From positions 1 to 64,000 of the forward strand of contig JAXFOY010000010.1 of the NCBI GenBank assembly GCA_034180045.1: a DNA stretch of 64,000 nt, read 5' to 3'. Source of the DNA: Eubacterium_B sp034180045 (GTDB taxonomy: Bacteria; Bacillota; Clostridia; Peptostreptococcales; Anaerovoracaceae). Below are positions 25,247 to 33,797 of the stretch, piece after piece (within the stretch, counting starts at the first letter, position 1; the number at the start of each line of letters is the position of its first letter). The notes under the pieces were generated by a model. It made no database searches. It had not been told where the DNA came from and worked only from the letters and a program-made list of their open reading frames with translations. Made by a program: the position numbers and the translations under genes.

Positions 25247-25487
25247 ATCTACCTCCATGATTAAAAGCTATTTTATGGTTTTAATGTATATTAAATTATA
25301 CAATAAATTTGTAATTTATGAAATAAATTTCCGGTGCTTTCTTCTATAGATTTTAATTTTATGATATACTTATAAAATGTATTGCTCTATAATACACGGT
25401 GTAATTCAAATAAAGTTCGATTTAATTAAATTTATAAACTTACGGATTTATACCGTATCGGAATATTTAAGAAAGTAGGAGTCAAAG

Positions 25488-27131
25488 ATGAGCGAACCTA
25501 TTTCAAACAATTTTATACATAACTTTATTGACAAGGATTTGGAGAACGGTGTTTACAAAGAGGTATACACTCGTTTCCCACCCGAACCTAACGGTTATCT
25601 TCATGTCGGGCATGCCAAGGCGATTTGTGTTAACTTCACAACTGCCCTAAAATACGGAGGTAGATGCAATCTTAGATATGACGACACCAATCCTGTTAAA
25701 GAAGATGTCGAATATGTAGATGCGATAGAAGAAGATATCAAATGGCTTGGATTTAAGTGGGACAAACAGCTTTGGGCGTCATCATATTTTGACAAGATGT
25801 ATGAGGCTGCGGTTACGCTAATCAAAAAAGGAAAAGCCTTTGTTGATGATTTAACTGCGGAAGAGATAAGACAATATAGGGGCACGCTTAAGGAACCGGG
25901 GAAAGAGAGCCCTCATAGAAACAGAAGTGTAGAGGAAAACCTGGCTTTGTTTGAGGATATGAAGCTTGGCAAATATGCTGATGGTGAAAAGGTTTTGAGA
26001 GCGAAGATTGATATGTCTGCGCCCAACATTAACATGAGAGATCCTGTTATCTACAGAATTGCTCACGCACATCACCATAACACAGGGGACAAGTGGTGCA
26101 TTTACCCTATGTATGACTTTGCCCATCCGATTGAAGATGCTATTGAGGGGATAACACACTCGCTTTGCTCGCTCGAATTTGAAGACCACAGACCGCTGTA
26201 CAACTGGGTTCTTGACGAGATTGGCTGGTGGAAGAATCCGCCTAGGCAGATAGAATTTGCCAGACTTAATATATCAGGAACAGTAATGAGCAAAAGGCTT
26301 CTCAAAAGCCTCGTAGACGACGGTATTGTTGACGGTTGGGATGACCCGCGTATGCCTACTATCGCAGGACTTCGCCGCAGAGGATATACACCTGAGTCAA
26401 TCAGGGATTTCTGTGAGAGAATAGGCGTAGCAAAGGCAAACAGCACGGTTGAAGCAGCGCTTCTTGAACACTGTGTCAGAGAAGATTTACAAGATAAAGT
26501 GCCGAGCCGCAATGTTGTAGAGGATCCTATCAAGGTTGTGATAACGAATTATCCTCAGGATAAAACCGAGATGGTTGAAATAGAAAATAACAAAAATGTT
26601 CCGGAGATGGGAATGAGAGAGATTCCTTTCTCAAACGAACTTTATGTTGACGGAGCTGATTTTATGGAGGTGCCGGCTAAGAAATATTTCAGATTGTTCC
26701 CGGGTAACGAAGTGAGATTCAAAGGCGCGTACTTTATCAAATGCGAAGAAGTCGTTAAAAATGAGGACGGAAGCATTAGAGAACTTCGTTGTACATATGA
26801 TCCGGCAACGAGAAGCGGACTGGATTTTACAGAGCGAAAGGTCAAGGGAACGATACACTTTGTCGATGCAAAGACCGCTGTCAAAATCAAAATCAGAGAT
26901 TACGATCAGCTCTTGACGGAAGATGAAAACGGAGAACTTGTTCCTAACAAGAACTCCATGATAGAAAAGATTGCCTATGCCGAGCCTGGTATTGCCGAGG
27001 CAAAGGCGGGCGAACGCTTCCAATTTTTCAGGCACGGATATTATATTGCAGATACAAAGCAGTGCGGCGGGGATGAAAAGATATTTAATAAAATAGTAGG
27101 GCTAAAGAGCAGCTACAAGCCGGGTAAATAA
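25488..27131 (+). CDS. glnS: Glutaminyl-tRNA synthetase
   Basis: Charges tRNA-Gln directly with glutamine. Class I signatures: HIGH motif as HVGH in PPEPNGYLHVGHAKA (about residue 43) and KMSKS as VMSKR (about residue 265). The C-terminal anticodon-binding beta barrels are complete. At 547 residues it lacks the YqeY fusion found in some clostridial homologues. Direct charging contrasts with the GatCAB route usual in Firmicutes; whether gatCAB is also present cannot be seen here. GGAGT precedes the start. No T-box leader was recognised upstream. Confidence 0.96.
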   Translation: MSEPISNNFIHNFIDKDLENGVYKEVYTRFPPEPNGYLHVGHAKAICVNFTTALKYGGRCNLRYDDTNPVKEDVEYVDAIEEDIKWLGFKWDKQLWASSYFDKMYEAAVTLIKKGKAFVDDLTAEEIRQYRGTLKEPGKESPHRNRSVEENLALFEDMKLGKYADGEKVLRAKIDMSAPNINMRDPVIYRIAHAHHHNTGDKWCIYPMYDFAHPIEDAIEGITHSLCSLEFEDHRPLYNWVLDEIGWWKNPPRQIEFARLNISGTVMSKRLLKSLVDDGIVDGWDDPRMPTIAGLRRRGYTPESIRDFCERIGVAKANSTVEAALLEHCVREDLQDKVPSRNVVEDPIKVVITNYPQDKTEMVEIENNKNVPEMGMREIPFSNELYVDGADFMEVPAKKYFRLFPGNEVRFKGAYFIKCEEVVKNEDGSIRELRCTYDPATRSGLDFTERKVKGTIHFVDAKTAVKIKIRDYDQLLTEDENGELVPNKNSMIEKIAYAEPGIAEAKAGERFQFFRHGYYIADTKQCGGDEKIFNKIVGLKSSYKPGK

Positions 27132-27173
27132 GGCACCGGTCGTATTTTCATGCATGGTTATCTGAGAGAAAAC

Positions 27174-27202
27174 TTGACAATAAATAAGTAAAAAGATAAT
27201 AT
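27174..27202 (+). promoter_or_regulatory. Promoter of scfA-scfB
   Basis: TTGACA (27174-27179), 17-bp spacer, TAATAT (27197-27202). Transcription would start about 100 nt before scfA. Confidence 0.7.
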
Positions 27203-27310
27203 ATCTAATGTGACTTTGTGTTTGCATTCTTGATATAGAATATCGGCATTGCACTCATACAAGCGAATTTATTTTGATATAACATCGATATAATGAGAGA
27301 GGTAAATATA

Positions 27311-27454
27311 ATGAAAAGAATTAAGACAATTGAGACAAGAAACCTAAAAGAAAGCCTAAAGAACGGGGGCTGCGGTGAGTGCCAGACATCAAGCCAGTCT
27401 GCTTGTAAGACATCTTGCGGAGTAGCTAACCAGGAGTGCGAAAAGAAGAACTAG
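27311..27454 (+). CDS. scfA: SCIFF-type ribosomally made peptide precursor
   Basis: A 47-residue Cys-rich peptide: MKRIKTIETRNLKESL leader, then a core GGCGECQTSSQSACKTSCG and a tail ending QECEKKN. The leader, spacing and adjacent maturase identify it as SCIFF (six cysteines in forty-five residues), a near-universal clostridial RiPP precursor. Oddly it has five cysteines (21, 24, 32, 36, 43): position 28, normally Cys in QTSCQSAC, is Ser. Position 37, the Thr reported as thioether acceptor for Cys32 in a characterised homologue, is Gly. The maturase gene starts 1 bp after its stop codon. GAGAGGTAAATATA precedes the ATG. The final function of SCIFF peptides is unknown. Confidence 0.92.
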   Translation: MKRIKTIETRNLKESLKNGGCGECQTSSQSACKTSCGVANQECEKKN

Positions 27455-27455
27455 T

Positions 27456-28823
27456 ATGGTACATCAATATAAGCTGAATGGTTACAACATTGTAATCGAT
27501 GTTTATAGCGGAGCAGTACATGTGGTGGATGATGTCGCTTATGATATCATCCGTCTTTTTTGTGAGAAAAGCCGTGACGAAATCCTTGCGTATATCATGA
27601 GTGAATATGCACACCTCGATGATGTAACGGCAGATGAAGTTTTGGAAACATACGAGGATGTTGTAAGTCTTAAAAATGCCGGGAAGCTGTTTTCGGAGGA
27701 CATATATGAGCCTGAGGCGAGCGTGCTCAAAAATAGGCATACCGATATAAAGGCACTTTGTCTTCATGTTGCGCATACCTGTGATCTCACATGCTCTTAT
27801 TGCTTTGCGGGACAAGGAAGATTTAACGGAAAAAGCGCTCTTATGAGCAAAGAAGTAGCTCGCAGAGCCATTGACTTTTTAATAGAAAACTCAGGAAGCA
27901 GGCGCAATCTTGAAGTCGATTTTTTCGGCGGAGAGCCGCTGCTTAATTTTGATGTTGTCAAAGACACTGTTGCCTATGCAAGGTCGGTGGAAAAAAAACA
28001 TGATAAGAATTTCAGATTTACTTTGACTACAAACGGCATGGGTATTGACGACGAAGTTATAGAATTTGCAAACAAAGAATGTCACAATGTGGTTCTGAGT
28101 TTGGACGGGCGAAAACATATTCACGACCGTGAGAGAACTACGGCGGACGGGAAGGGCAGCTACGAGGTAATCGTGCCCAAATTCCAAAAACTTGTGGAAT
28201 CAAGGGGCGGTAAAGACTATTACATAAGAGGTACCTATACACGTTACAATACGGATTTTACCGAGGATATCAAGCATATGCTTGAGCTTGGTTTTGACGA
28301 GCTTTCTCTTGAACCTGTAGTGTGTGAGCCGTCGAGCGAGTTTGCACTGGGTAAGGACGATTTACCCGTTATATTTGAGCAATACGAGATATTGGCTAAG
28401 GAGATGATTGAGAGAGCGCGTGCCGGAAAACCGTTCACCTTCTATCATTATATGATAGATTTGAATCATGGACCTTGCATATATAAACGAATTTCAGGTT
28501 GCGGCTCGGGAACCGAATACTTTGCCGTTACACCTCAGGGTGAGCTTTATCCTTGCCACCAGTTTGTCGGTGAACCGGAGTATCTGATGGGCAATATATT
28601 TGACGGAATAACTAACGATGCGGTCAGAAACGAATTTAAGATGTGCAATGTGTATGCCAGAAAGGAGTGTCGCAGTTGCTGGGCAAAGCTGTATTGCAGC
28701 GGCGGCTGTGCGGCTAACGGCTTTAATGCAACAGGAAACATCAAGGGCGTGTACGAATTTGGATGTGAACTCTTCAAAAAGCGTATGGAATGTGCAATAA
28801 TGAAGGAAATTGCTTTGATATAG
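27456..28823 (+). CDS. scfB: SCIFF peptide maturase (radical SAM/SPASM)
   Basis: Radical SAM enzyme that installs thioether (sactionine-type) links in the SCIFF precursor. The 455 residues comprise an N-terminal peptide-recognition (RRE-like) region of about 90 residues, the radical SAM core with CDLTCSYC (about residue 110), and a SPASM-type C-terminal region with cysteines for auxiliary clusters (CGSGTEYFAVTPQGELYPC; CRSCWAKLYCSGGC; FGCELF). It lies one base after scfA without an obvious separate ribosome binding site, so it is probably translated by coupling. All cluster cysteines look intact, so the maturase seems active despite the divergent substrate. Confidence 0.95.
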   Translation: MVHQYKLNGYNIVIDVYSGAVHVVDDVAYDIIRLFCEKSRDEILAYIMSEYAHLDDVTADEVLETYEDVVSLKNAGKLFSEDIYEPEASVLKNRHTDIKALCLHVAHTCDLTCSYCFAGQGRFNGKSALMSKEVARRAIDFLIENSGSRRNLEVDFFGGEPLLNFDVVKDTVAYARSVEKKHDKNFRFTLTTNGMGIDDEVIEFANKECHNVVLSLDGRKHIHDRERTTADGKGSYEVIVPKFQKLVESRGGKDYYIRGTYTRYNTDFTEDIKHMLELGFDELSLEPVVCEPSSEFALGKDDLPVIFEQYEILAKEMIERARAGKPFTFYHYMIDLNHGPCIYKRISGCGSGTEYFAVTPQGELYPCHQFVGEPEYLMGNIFDGITNDAVRNEFKMCNVYARKECRSCWAKLYCSGGCAANGFNATGNIKGVYEFGCELFKKRMECAIMKEIALI

Positions 28824-28845
28824 CATTTATATCAAAGGGGGAAAA

Positions 28846-29547
28846 ATGAGAATTAATAGATATATAGCCGCGGCGGGAATTTGCAGCAGGCGAAAAGCGG
28901 ACGAACTTATTCAAAATGGGAATGTTAAGGTTAACGGCGCGGTTTTGACAAGTCCGGGATACGATGTGAAAGACGGCGATACGGTTTCCGTAAACGGCAG
29001 AGTCATTGAGGCGGAAAACAAAAAAGTATATATTTTACTTAACAAGCCTGTGGGATATGTTACAACTGTAAACGATGAGCTGGGAAGACCTACGGTTATG
29101 GAGCTTGTTAATGATGTAGATGTCAGACTTTTTCCCGTAGGCAGACTGGACTACAATACCTCGGGAATTATTGTTATGACAAATGACGGTGAGTTTGCAT
29201 ATAAACTTACTCATCCTAAACATGAATTGCCGAAGACTTATAGAGCTCATGTTGCCGGGTATTTATCCAAGCAGAAGTGTCATCGTTTGATTAACGGCGT
29301 GGATATAGGCGGCTACAAGGTGAAGGCCGATTCTGTGGATATAGTCAAGGATTTACCGAAATCCACGATTGTGGACATTACGATTCACGAGGGTAAGAAC
29401 CGTCAGGTCAGAAAGATGTTTGCGGCGGTGGAGAATCAAGTTCAGGAATTGCAGAGAATTGCCATAGGCGATATTAAAATCGGCAGACTTTCGCTTGGAC
29501 ACTATAGAAAGCTTTCGAGAGAGGAAATAATCAAATTACAGGGATAA
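28846..29547 (+). CDS. rRNA pseudouridine synthase (RsuA/RluB family)
   Basis: 233 residues with an N-terminal S4 RNA-binding domain (INRYIAAAGICSRRKADELI) and the pseudouridine synthase catalytic motif GRLDYNTSGIIVMTNDG carrying the nucleophilic Asp. The length and motif suit RluB, which in bacteria modifies helix 89 of 23S rRNA; RsuA is the alternative. AAGGGGG precedes the start, 22 bp from scfB, so the gene may ride on the same transcript. A terminator follows at 29552. Confidence 0.92.
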   Translation: MRINRYIAAAGICSRRKADELIQNGNVKVNGAVLTSPGYDVKDGDTVSVNGRVIEAENKKVYILLNKPVGYVTTVNDELGRPTVMELVNDVDVRLFPVGRLDYNTSGIIVMTNDGEFAYKLTHPKHELPKTYRAHVAGYLSKQKCHRLINGVDIGGYKVKADSVDIVKDLPKSTIVDITIHEGKNRQVRKMFAAVENQVQELQRIAIGDIKIGRLSLGHYRKLSREEIIKLQG

Positions 29548-29551
29548 TATC

Positions 29552-29586
29552 AAACCGAGCAAGGTAATCTTTGCATCGGTTTTTTA
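29552..29586 (+). terminator. Intrinsic terminator after the pseudouridine synthase gene
   Basis: AAACCGA-CAA and TTG-TCGGTTT pair around a short loop, followed by a T-run (29579-29585). Confidence 0.75.
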
Positions 29587-29630
29587 TACATAAGTTGAAA
29601 TATATTGTTGTCAAAGCGCTTGCTAAATTG

Positions 29631-29660
29631 AAAAGGCACCGTTTGATAAGCGGTGCCGAA
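29631..29660 (-). terminator. Intrinsic terminator of kal
   Basis: GGCACCG (29635-29641) pairs with CGGTGCC (29651-29657). On the minus strand the stem is followed by TTTTC and an AT-rich tail, and the plus-strand side has GAATTTT. It separates the convergent genes. Confidence 0.65.
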
Positions 29661-29706
29661 TTTTGTGATTTTAATTTTATGTGTTTTCTTGTTTGTTTTC
29701 ATAAAA

Positions 29707-30099
29707 CTACTTTCTCTTGCTTTCTTTAGGTGTTACGCAAGTTCCTGTAGCTCTGGCTACAACAATCGGCTCCTCGAGGAAGTCGGCAGCTGAAGCGTTG
29801 ATATCCGTTCTGGCAACGATAACTTTACGAGCTTCGAAAGACATCTTTCTTGATGTGTTTCCAATCTTTGTGATTTCGCCAACTGCCTCGATATAGTCAC
29901 CTGCATAAGTAGGAGCAAGAAATTCTACATTGTCATAAGCACAGAAAAGACCTTCGTCTCCGTCGCATTTGATAAGAAGTTCTGTAGCAACATCTCCAAA
30001 TAGATGCACCATGTGAGCTCCGTCTACCAAGTTTCCGCCGTAGTGAGCATCTTTAGCCGACATTCTTACTCTAATCATTGAAGTGATTTTCTCTTCCAT
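29707..30099 (-). CDS. kal: 3-aminobutyryl-CoA ammonia-lyase
   Basis: Hotdog-fold enzyme that deaminates L-3-aminobutyryl-CoA to crotonyl-CoA, the next-to-last dedicated step of lysine fermentation. The 130 residues match the small Kal family: an N-terminal RVRMSAKDAHYGGNLVDGAHMVHLFGD containing the region of the proposed catalytic residues, then NVEFLAPTYAGDYIEAVGEI. AAAAGGAG lies upstream on the minus strand. It is transcribed away from the regulator and the rest of the pathway, sharing a 176-bp divergent region with the regulator gene. Confidence 0.92.
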   Translation of the reverse strand: MEEKITSMIRVRMSAKDAHYGGNLVDGAHMVHLFGDVATELLIKCDGDEGLFCAYDNVEFLAPTYAGDYIEAVGEITKIGNTSRKMSFEARKVIVARTDINASAADFLEEPIVVARATGTCVTPKESKRK

Positions 30100-30237
30100 T
30101 ACTGTTCTCCTTTTACATATATACCTATTTGATATTAGTTTTTGTAATATAAATTATATCTTTTGTTCCGGATGCTGTCCATATAAAACAGTTGCAAAAA
30201 ATGTGCTCATGCGGTAATATTGAAAATAAGTAAGAAT

Positions 30238-30253
30238 GAACCGAAAAAGGTTC
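30238..30253. promoter_or_regulatory. GAACC-N6-GGTTC inverted repeat upstream of the regulator gene
   Basis: GAACCGAAAAAGGTTC is a perfect 5-bp inverted repeat with a 6-bp spacer, 23 bp before the regulator start codon and between it and kal. A close copy lies upstream of kdd (32438-32453). It is a candidate operator of the encoded regulator. Confidence 0.55.
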
Positions 30254-30275
30254 GAAAGCATGGAGTGAACATTAA

Positions 30276-32345
30276 ATGAATAATAGTTACGGCATCAATC
30301 GAGTTCTGGAGCCTAAGCATGTTTTGCCCACATCTGCGTGGCGCCTTGACAACAATCATAAACTATTTCCCGACGAGATACGAATTGATATTAAAAGAAT
30401 ACATATAGAGGGAACAAGCTTTAAGGAGATTTGCCTGGAGGCTAATGACAACGACCAGAAGATAAAGCAGAAGATAATGGATATTGTCATTCGAAGAGGG
30501 AAGTTACACAATCCTGTAACGGATACAGGCGGCATGCTTTACGGTGTCGTGGCAGAGATAGGTTCGGAATACGAAAATCGCAAGGGATTCAGCGTCGGAG
30601 ATGAGGTGATTTGTAATGCTTCATTGACTTCGCTTCCTCTTTATATAGATAAAATAACCTCTATAGATAAGGCTTTTGGTCAAATTGAGGCCGAAGGCTA
30701 CTGCATTTTGACAAACGATGTGCCTATTATCCGTAGACCTGAGGGTTTGCCACTAAAGCTTTTGATGTTTACATTTAATGAATCGGGGACTATTTACCGC
30801 ATAAGCAGTACATCTGTCGGAAAGAGAAAGTTTCTTGTTGTCGGAAACAATCTGTTATCCAATCTGTTATTCGGTTTTGCCATAAGAAAGGTGGCGAGAG
30901 AGGACGCGGAGGTCGTGTGCCTTTTGGACCACAAGACGGATATGGTGCTCAAGGGCGAGGGCATCAATCAGTTAATAAGCAAGGTGTTCACGGAGGTTCA
31001 CTATGTGGATATTCTAAAACCGATAGAGTGTATTTCGGGAATAAACGGTGACTCCGCATTTGACCTTTCGGTAAACTGTGCGGATATTCAGGGTGCGGAA
31101 ACCATAAATATTTTGGCGACAAAGAGCGGCGGAACTGTTATCTTTGCAAATCTTATAAATAACTACAATATCGCGCTGTACATAACCGAAGCTATATCGA
31201 GGCAGCTTGATATTCGCTGTGCGGACGGATATTTGGAGGCTTACGACCGCTTTGATATTGAAATCGTCAACGATCTTGCGCCATATATCGAGAACGCGGA
31301 GGAAACTACAGTTAAGTTTAAGGATGAAACTTCATATGGCGGAACAAAGAGCAGATTTGTCAATGCAAGCGGAGTAAATCAGACTATTATGGAGGATTTT
31401 GTCTTTACCAGTCACGCTATGTCCGTAGTGATAGATGAAGTTTTGACCGTGGCAAAATATGACTGCAATGTGCTGATTACCGGAGAGACAGGGGTCGGAA
31501 AAGAAAAAGTGGCAAATTTGATTCATAAGAACAGCAATCGCAAGATGCAGCCATTTATAAAAGTCAACTGCGCATCCATAGCTCCGTCTATGCTGGAAGC
31601 TGAATTTTTCGGCACTGAAAATGAAGATGAAAGTTTAGGTCATGCAGCGGTAAAAAAAGGTTTTTTTGAGCTTGCCGATAACGGCTCGCTATTCCTGGAT
31701 GAAATAGCAGACCTTCCTCCTGATATGCAAGCAAAGCTATTAAGGGTTATACAAGATGGAGAGTTTTTTAGAGTAGGCGGGCAGGAAGCCGTCAAATTCA
31801 ATGTGAGGATTATTTCCGCAAGCAATAGAGAACTTGAGGATTTAATTGATGCGGGCGGCTTTAGAAGAGACTTGTATTACAGATTGAATGTGGTGAGAAT
31901 TAGAGTCCCTGCACTTAGAGACAGACCGGCGGATATTCCCGTTCTCGTCGGGCATTTTCTTGACTCGTATGGGAAGGTGTTTTCCATCAAAAGAACCATC
32001 AATGAAGACGCTATAGACTATCTTGGGCAATGCGAATGGCCGGGTAATACAAGAGAACTTGAGAACATAGTTCAAAGGCTTATGATTGCGGCAAGGAGCG
32101 AAGAAATTACCTTGCTTGATGTTATGAGAGAGCTGCATGCGGATGTGTTTGACATGAATGTGATTAACCCGAGCGAGGAAACGGCGGCTGCGGAGGAAGT
32201 GAATATGCAGGTAATGGTTGAGAATTTTGAGAAAAACATAATAAAGCATGCTATTGAAAAATACGGTTCTACCAGAAAGGCGGCTAAGGCGATAGGTATT
32301 AGCCAGACACAGCTCGTTCGAAAGAAAAATAAATACAACATTTAG
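30276..32345 (+). CDS. Kdd-like sensor / AAA+ / Fis-type transcriptional regulator
   Basis: A 689-residue regulator. Residues 1 to about 345 are homologous along their length to the downstream Kdd enzyme (YGINRVLEPKHVLP versus YGTHRVISPKGVLP; GGMLYGVVAEIG versus GGMLIGTVEEIG). In place of Kdd's Rossmann loop GGGGKSG it has GNNLLSN, so NAD binding is doubtful. Residues about 370-610 form an AAA+ domain with Walker A GETGVGKEK (about 402), Walker B GSLFLDEIADLP (about 471) and ASNREL. The last 35 residues are a Fis-type helix-turn-helix (GSTRKAAKAIGISQTQLVRKK). The L1 loop that should read GAFTGA is ENEDESLGHA, so contact with sigma-54 is questionable. Probably senses 3,5-diaminohexanoate or a related intermediate and controls the kdd-kam genes (inference). 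Confidence 0.9.
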   Translation: MNNSYGINRVLEPKHVLPTSAWRLDNNHKLFPDEIRIDIKRIHIEGTSFKEICLEANDNDQKIKQKIMDIVIRRGKLHNPVTDTGGMLYGVVAEIGSEYENRKGFSVGDEVICNASLTSLPLYIDKITSIDKAFGQIEAEGYCILTNDVPIIRRPEGLPLKLLMFTFNESGTIYRISSTSVGKRKFLVVGNNLLSNLLFGFAIRKVAREDAEVVCLLDHKTDMVLKGEGINQLISKVFTEVHYVDILKPIECISGINGDSAFDLSVNCADIQGAETINILATKSGGTVIFANLINNYNIALYITEAISRQLDIRCADGYLEAYDRFDIEIVNDLAPYIENAEETTVKFKDETSYGGTKSRFVNASGVNQTIMEDFVFTSHAMSVVIDEVLTVAKYDCNVLITGETGVGKEKVANLIHKNSNRKMQPFIKVNCASIAPSMLEAEFFGTENEDESLGHAAVKKGFFELADNGSLFLDEIADLPPDMQAKLLRVIQDGEFFRVGGQEAVKFNVRIISASNRELEDLIDAGGFRRDLYYRLNVVRIRVPALRDRPADIPVLVGHFLDSYGKVFSIKRTINEDAIDYLGQCEWPGNTRELENIVQRLMIAARSEEITLLDVMRELHADVFDMNVINPSEETAAAEEVNMQVMVENFEKNIIKHAIEKYGSTRKAAKAIGISQTQLVRKKNKYNI

Positions 32346-32437
32346 ATGCTTCATGTATATGATTAGCTTGTGTAATTATTAGATTTTCAATGGATGCAAA
32401 GTTATGAATTGATTATGGTTCAGTGGGCTTTTTATAC

Positions 32438-32453
32438 GAACCGAAAAAGAATC
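32438..32453. promoter_or_regulatory. Second GAACCGAAAAAG element, upstream of kdd
   Basis: GAACCGAAAAAGAATC, with a flanking C and G (CGAACC...GAATCG), matches the first 12 bases of the element before the regulator gene. It lies about 60 bp upstream of the predicted kdd -35, a typical activator position. Confidence 0.5.
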
Positions 32454-32498
32454 GCTTGTTATTTTTTTGATAAATTCTTGTATACTTGTAGCGAATCA

Positions 32499-32528
32499 TA
32501 GACACAAATTATTTGACTGCTTTATAAT
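32499..32528 (+). promoter_or_regulatory. Promoter of the kdd-kam operon
   Basis: TAGACA (32499-32504), 18-bp spacer, consensus TATAAT (32523-32528). This is a sigma-A pattern; no correctly spaced sigma-54 -24/-12 pair was found. Predicted start near 32535. Confidence 0.5.
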
Positions 32529-32540
32529 GAATGAAGATAG

Positions 32541-32560
32541 TGTACAAAACTGTATACAAA
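32541..32560. promoter_or_regulatory. TGTACA/TGTATACAAA element in the kdd leader
   Basis: TGTACAAAAC followed by TGTATACAAA (32551-32560), just downstream of the predicted transcription start. The same TGTATACAAA decamer occurs at the same relative position in the PFOR leader (42022-42031), suggesting a shared DNA-binding regulator. Confidence 0.45.
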
Positions 32561-32603
32561 TAAATTGTTAGTTAAAATTTTATATTTTTAGGAGGAAGCT
32601 ATT

Positions 32604-33665
32604 ATGAAAAAGGGTAATCCTTACGGTACTCACAGAGTAATTTCACCAAAGGGCGTTTTGCCACAGCCGGCTGACGTTATCGATAACGATATGGAAATCT
32701 ATGATAACGAAGTTAAGATTAACGTTCAGACACTGAACATCGACTCAGCATCTTTCACATCTGTTTGCGACCACGCTTGCGGAAAGAAGCCGGGAGATGA
32801 CCTTACAGCTGATGACATCGAAAAAATTAAAGAAACAATGCTTGGCATCGTAGCTAAGGCAGGTAAGCATAAGAACCCATGGACAGGTTCAGGCGGAATG
32901 CTGATCGGTACAGTTGAAGAAATCGGACCTGAATGGAAGGGCGACCTAAAGGTTGGCGACAAGATTGCTACACTTGTATCACTTTCACTGACTCCGCTTG
33001 TAATCGACGAAATCGTTGCAATGAGACCTGCTATCGACCAGGTTGATATAAAAGGACATGCTATCTTGTTCCAGAGCGGCATCTACGCTAAGTTACCTGA
33101 TGATATGCCGGAAGGACTTGCACTTTCAGCACTTGATGTAGCAGGCGCACCTGCACAGGCAGCTAAGCTTGTACAGCCTGGAATGAGGGTTCTGGTTATA
33201 GGCGGCGGCGGAAAATCAGGTCTGATGTGCCTATACGAAGCTAAAAAGAGAGCCGGTGTTACAGGTCAGGTTATCTGCGCTGCCGGTTCACAGAGATCAG
33301 AAGACAGAGCTCGTAATCTTGATCTTGCTGATGCATACTTCCATCACGATGCTACAGATGCTGTAGGAATGTATGAGAAAGTTGCAGAAATCACAGACGG
33401 AGAACTTTGCGACATCGTAATCAACTGCGTAAACATTGAAAACACGGAAATGGCTTCAATCCTTTGCACAAAGGACAAGGGTCTTGTATACTTCTTCTCA
33501 ATGGCTACAAGCTTCACAAAGGCAGCTCTTGGCGCTGAGGGTGTAGGTAAAGATGTTGATATGATTATCGGTAACGGATACACAGCAGGACATGCAGAAA
33601 TCACACTTCAGGTTCTAAGAGAGCATGAAGGTCTAAGAAAGCTGTTCAACGAAATGTACGCATAG
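32604..33665 (+). CDS. kdd: L-erythro-3,5-diaminohexanoate dehydrogenase
   Basis: Lysine fermentation: NAD-dependent oxidative deamination of 3,5-diaminohexanoate to 5-amino-3-oxohexanoate. The 353 residues begin KKGNPYGTHRVISPKGVLPQ, characteristic of the Kdd family, and carry an intact dinucleotide-binding loop (VLVIGGGGKSGLMCLYEA, about residue 200). AGGAGGAAG is an excellent ribosome binding site. First gene of the operon that continues into kamA after a 112/132-bp gap containing a hairpin. Codon usage suggests high expression. Confidence 0.96.
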   Translation: MKKGNPYGTHRVISPKGVLPQPADVIDNDMEIYDNEVKINVQTLNIDSASFTSVCDHACGKKPGDDLTADDIEKIKETMLGIVAKAGKHKNPWTGSGGMLIGTVEEIGPEWKGDLKVGDKIATLVSLSLTPLVIDEIVAMRPAIDQVDIKGHAILFQSGIYAKLPDDMPEGLALSALDVAGAPAQAAKLVQPGMRVLVIGGGGKSGLMCLYEAKKRAGVTGQVICAAGSQRSEDRARNLDLADAYFHHDATDAVGMYEKVAEITDGELCDIVINCVNIENTEMASILCTKDKGLVYFFSMATSFTKAALGAEGVGKDVDMIIGNGYTAGHAEITLQVLREHEGLRKLFNEMYA

Positions 33666-33719
33666 TATGTATAGTATATTCATTTATACATATTAGAAAT
33701 TTGTTAAGATGACTTATAT

Positions 33720-33749
33720 CGGGCGGATGATATTTATCCTCCGTCCGGT
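33720..33749 (+). other. Intercistronic hairpin between kdd and kamA
   Basis: CGGGCGGA pairs with TCCGTCCG (eight pairs, one G-U) around a 12-nt loop. No T-run follows, so it is more likely an mRNA processing or 3'-end stabilising element than a terminator. Confidence 0.5.
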
Positions 33750-33797
33750 ATACTCAATATTTCAGGGGTTTACCCTATGAATGAAAAGGAGAAAATA

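Noticed and set aside
25259..25487. T-box leader before glnS
   Set aside because: No T-box sequence or matching terminator/specifier structure could be identified in the 229-bp AT-rich region.
32415..32430. Sigma-54 -24/-12 promoter before kdd (TGG...GC)
   Set aside because: The GG and GC are 10 bp apart, not 12, and the surrounding bases do not match; a sigma-A pattern lies nearer the gene.
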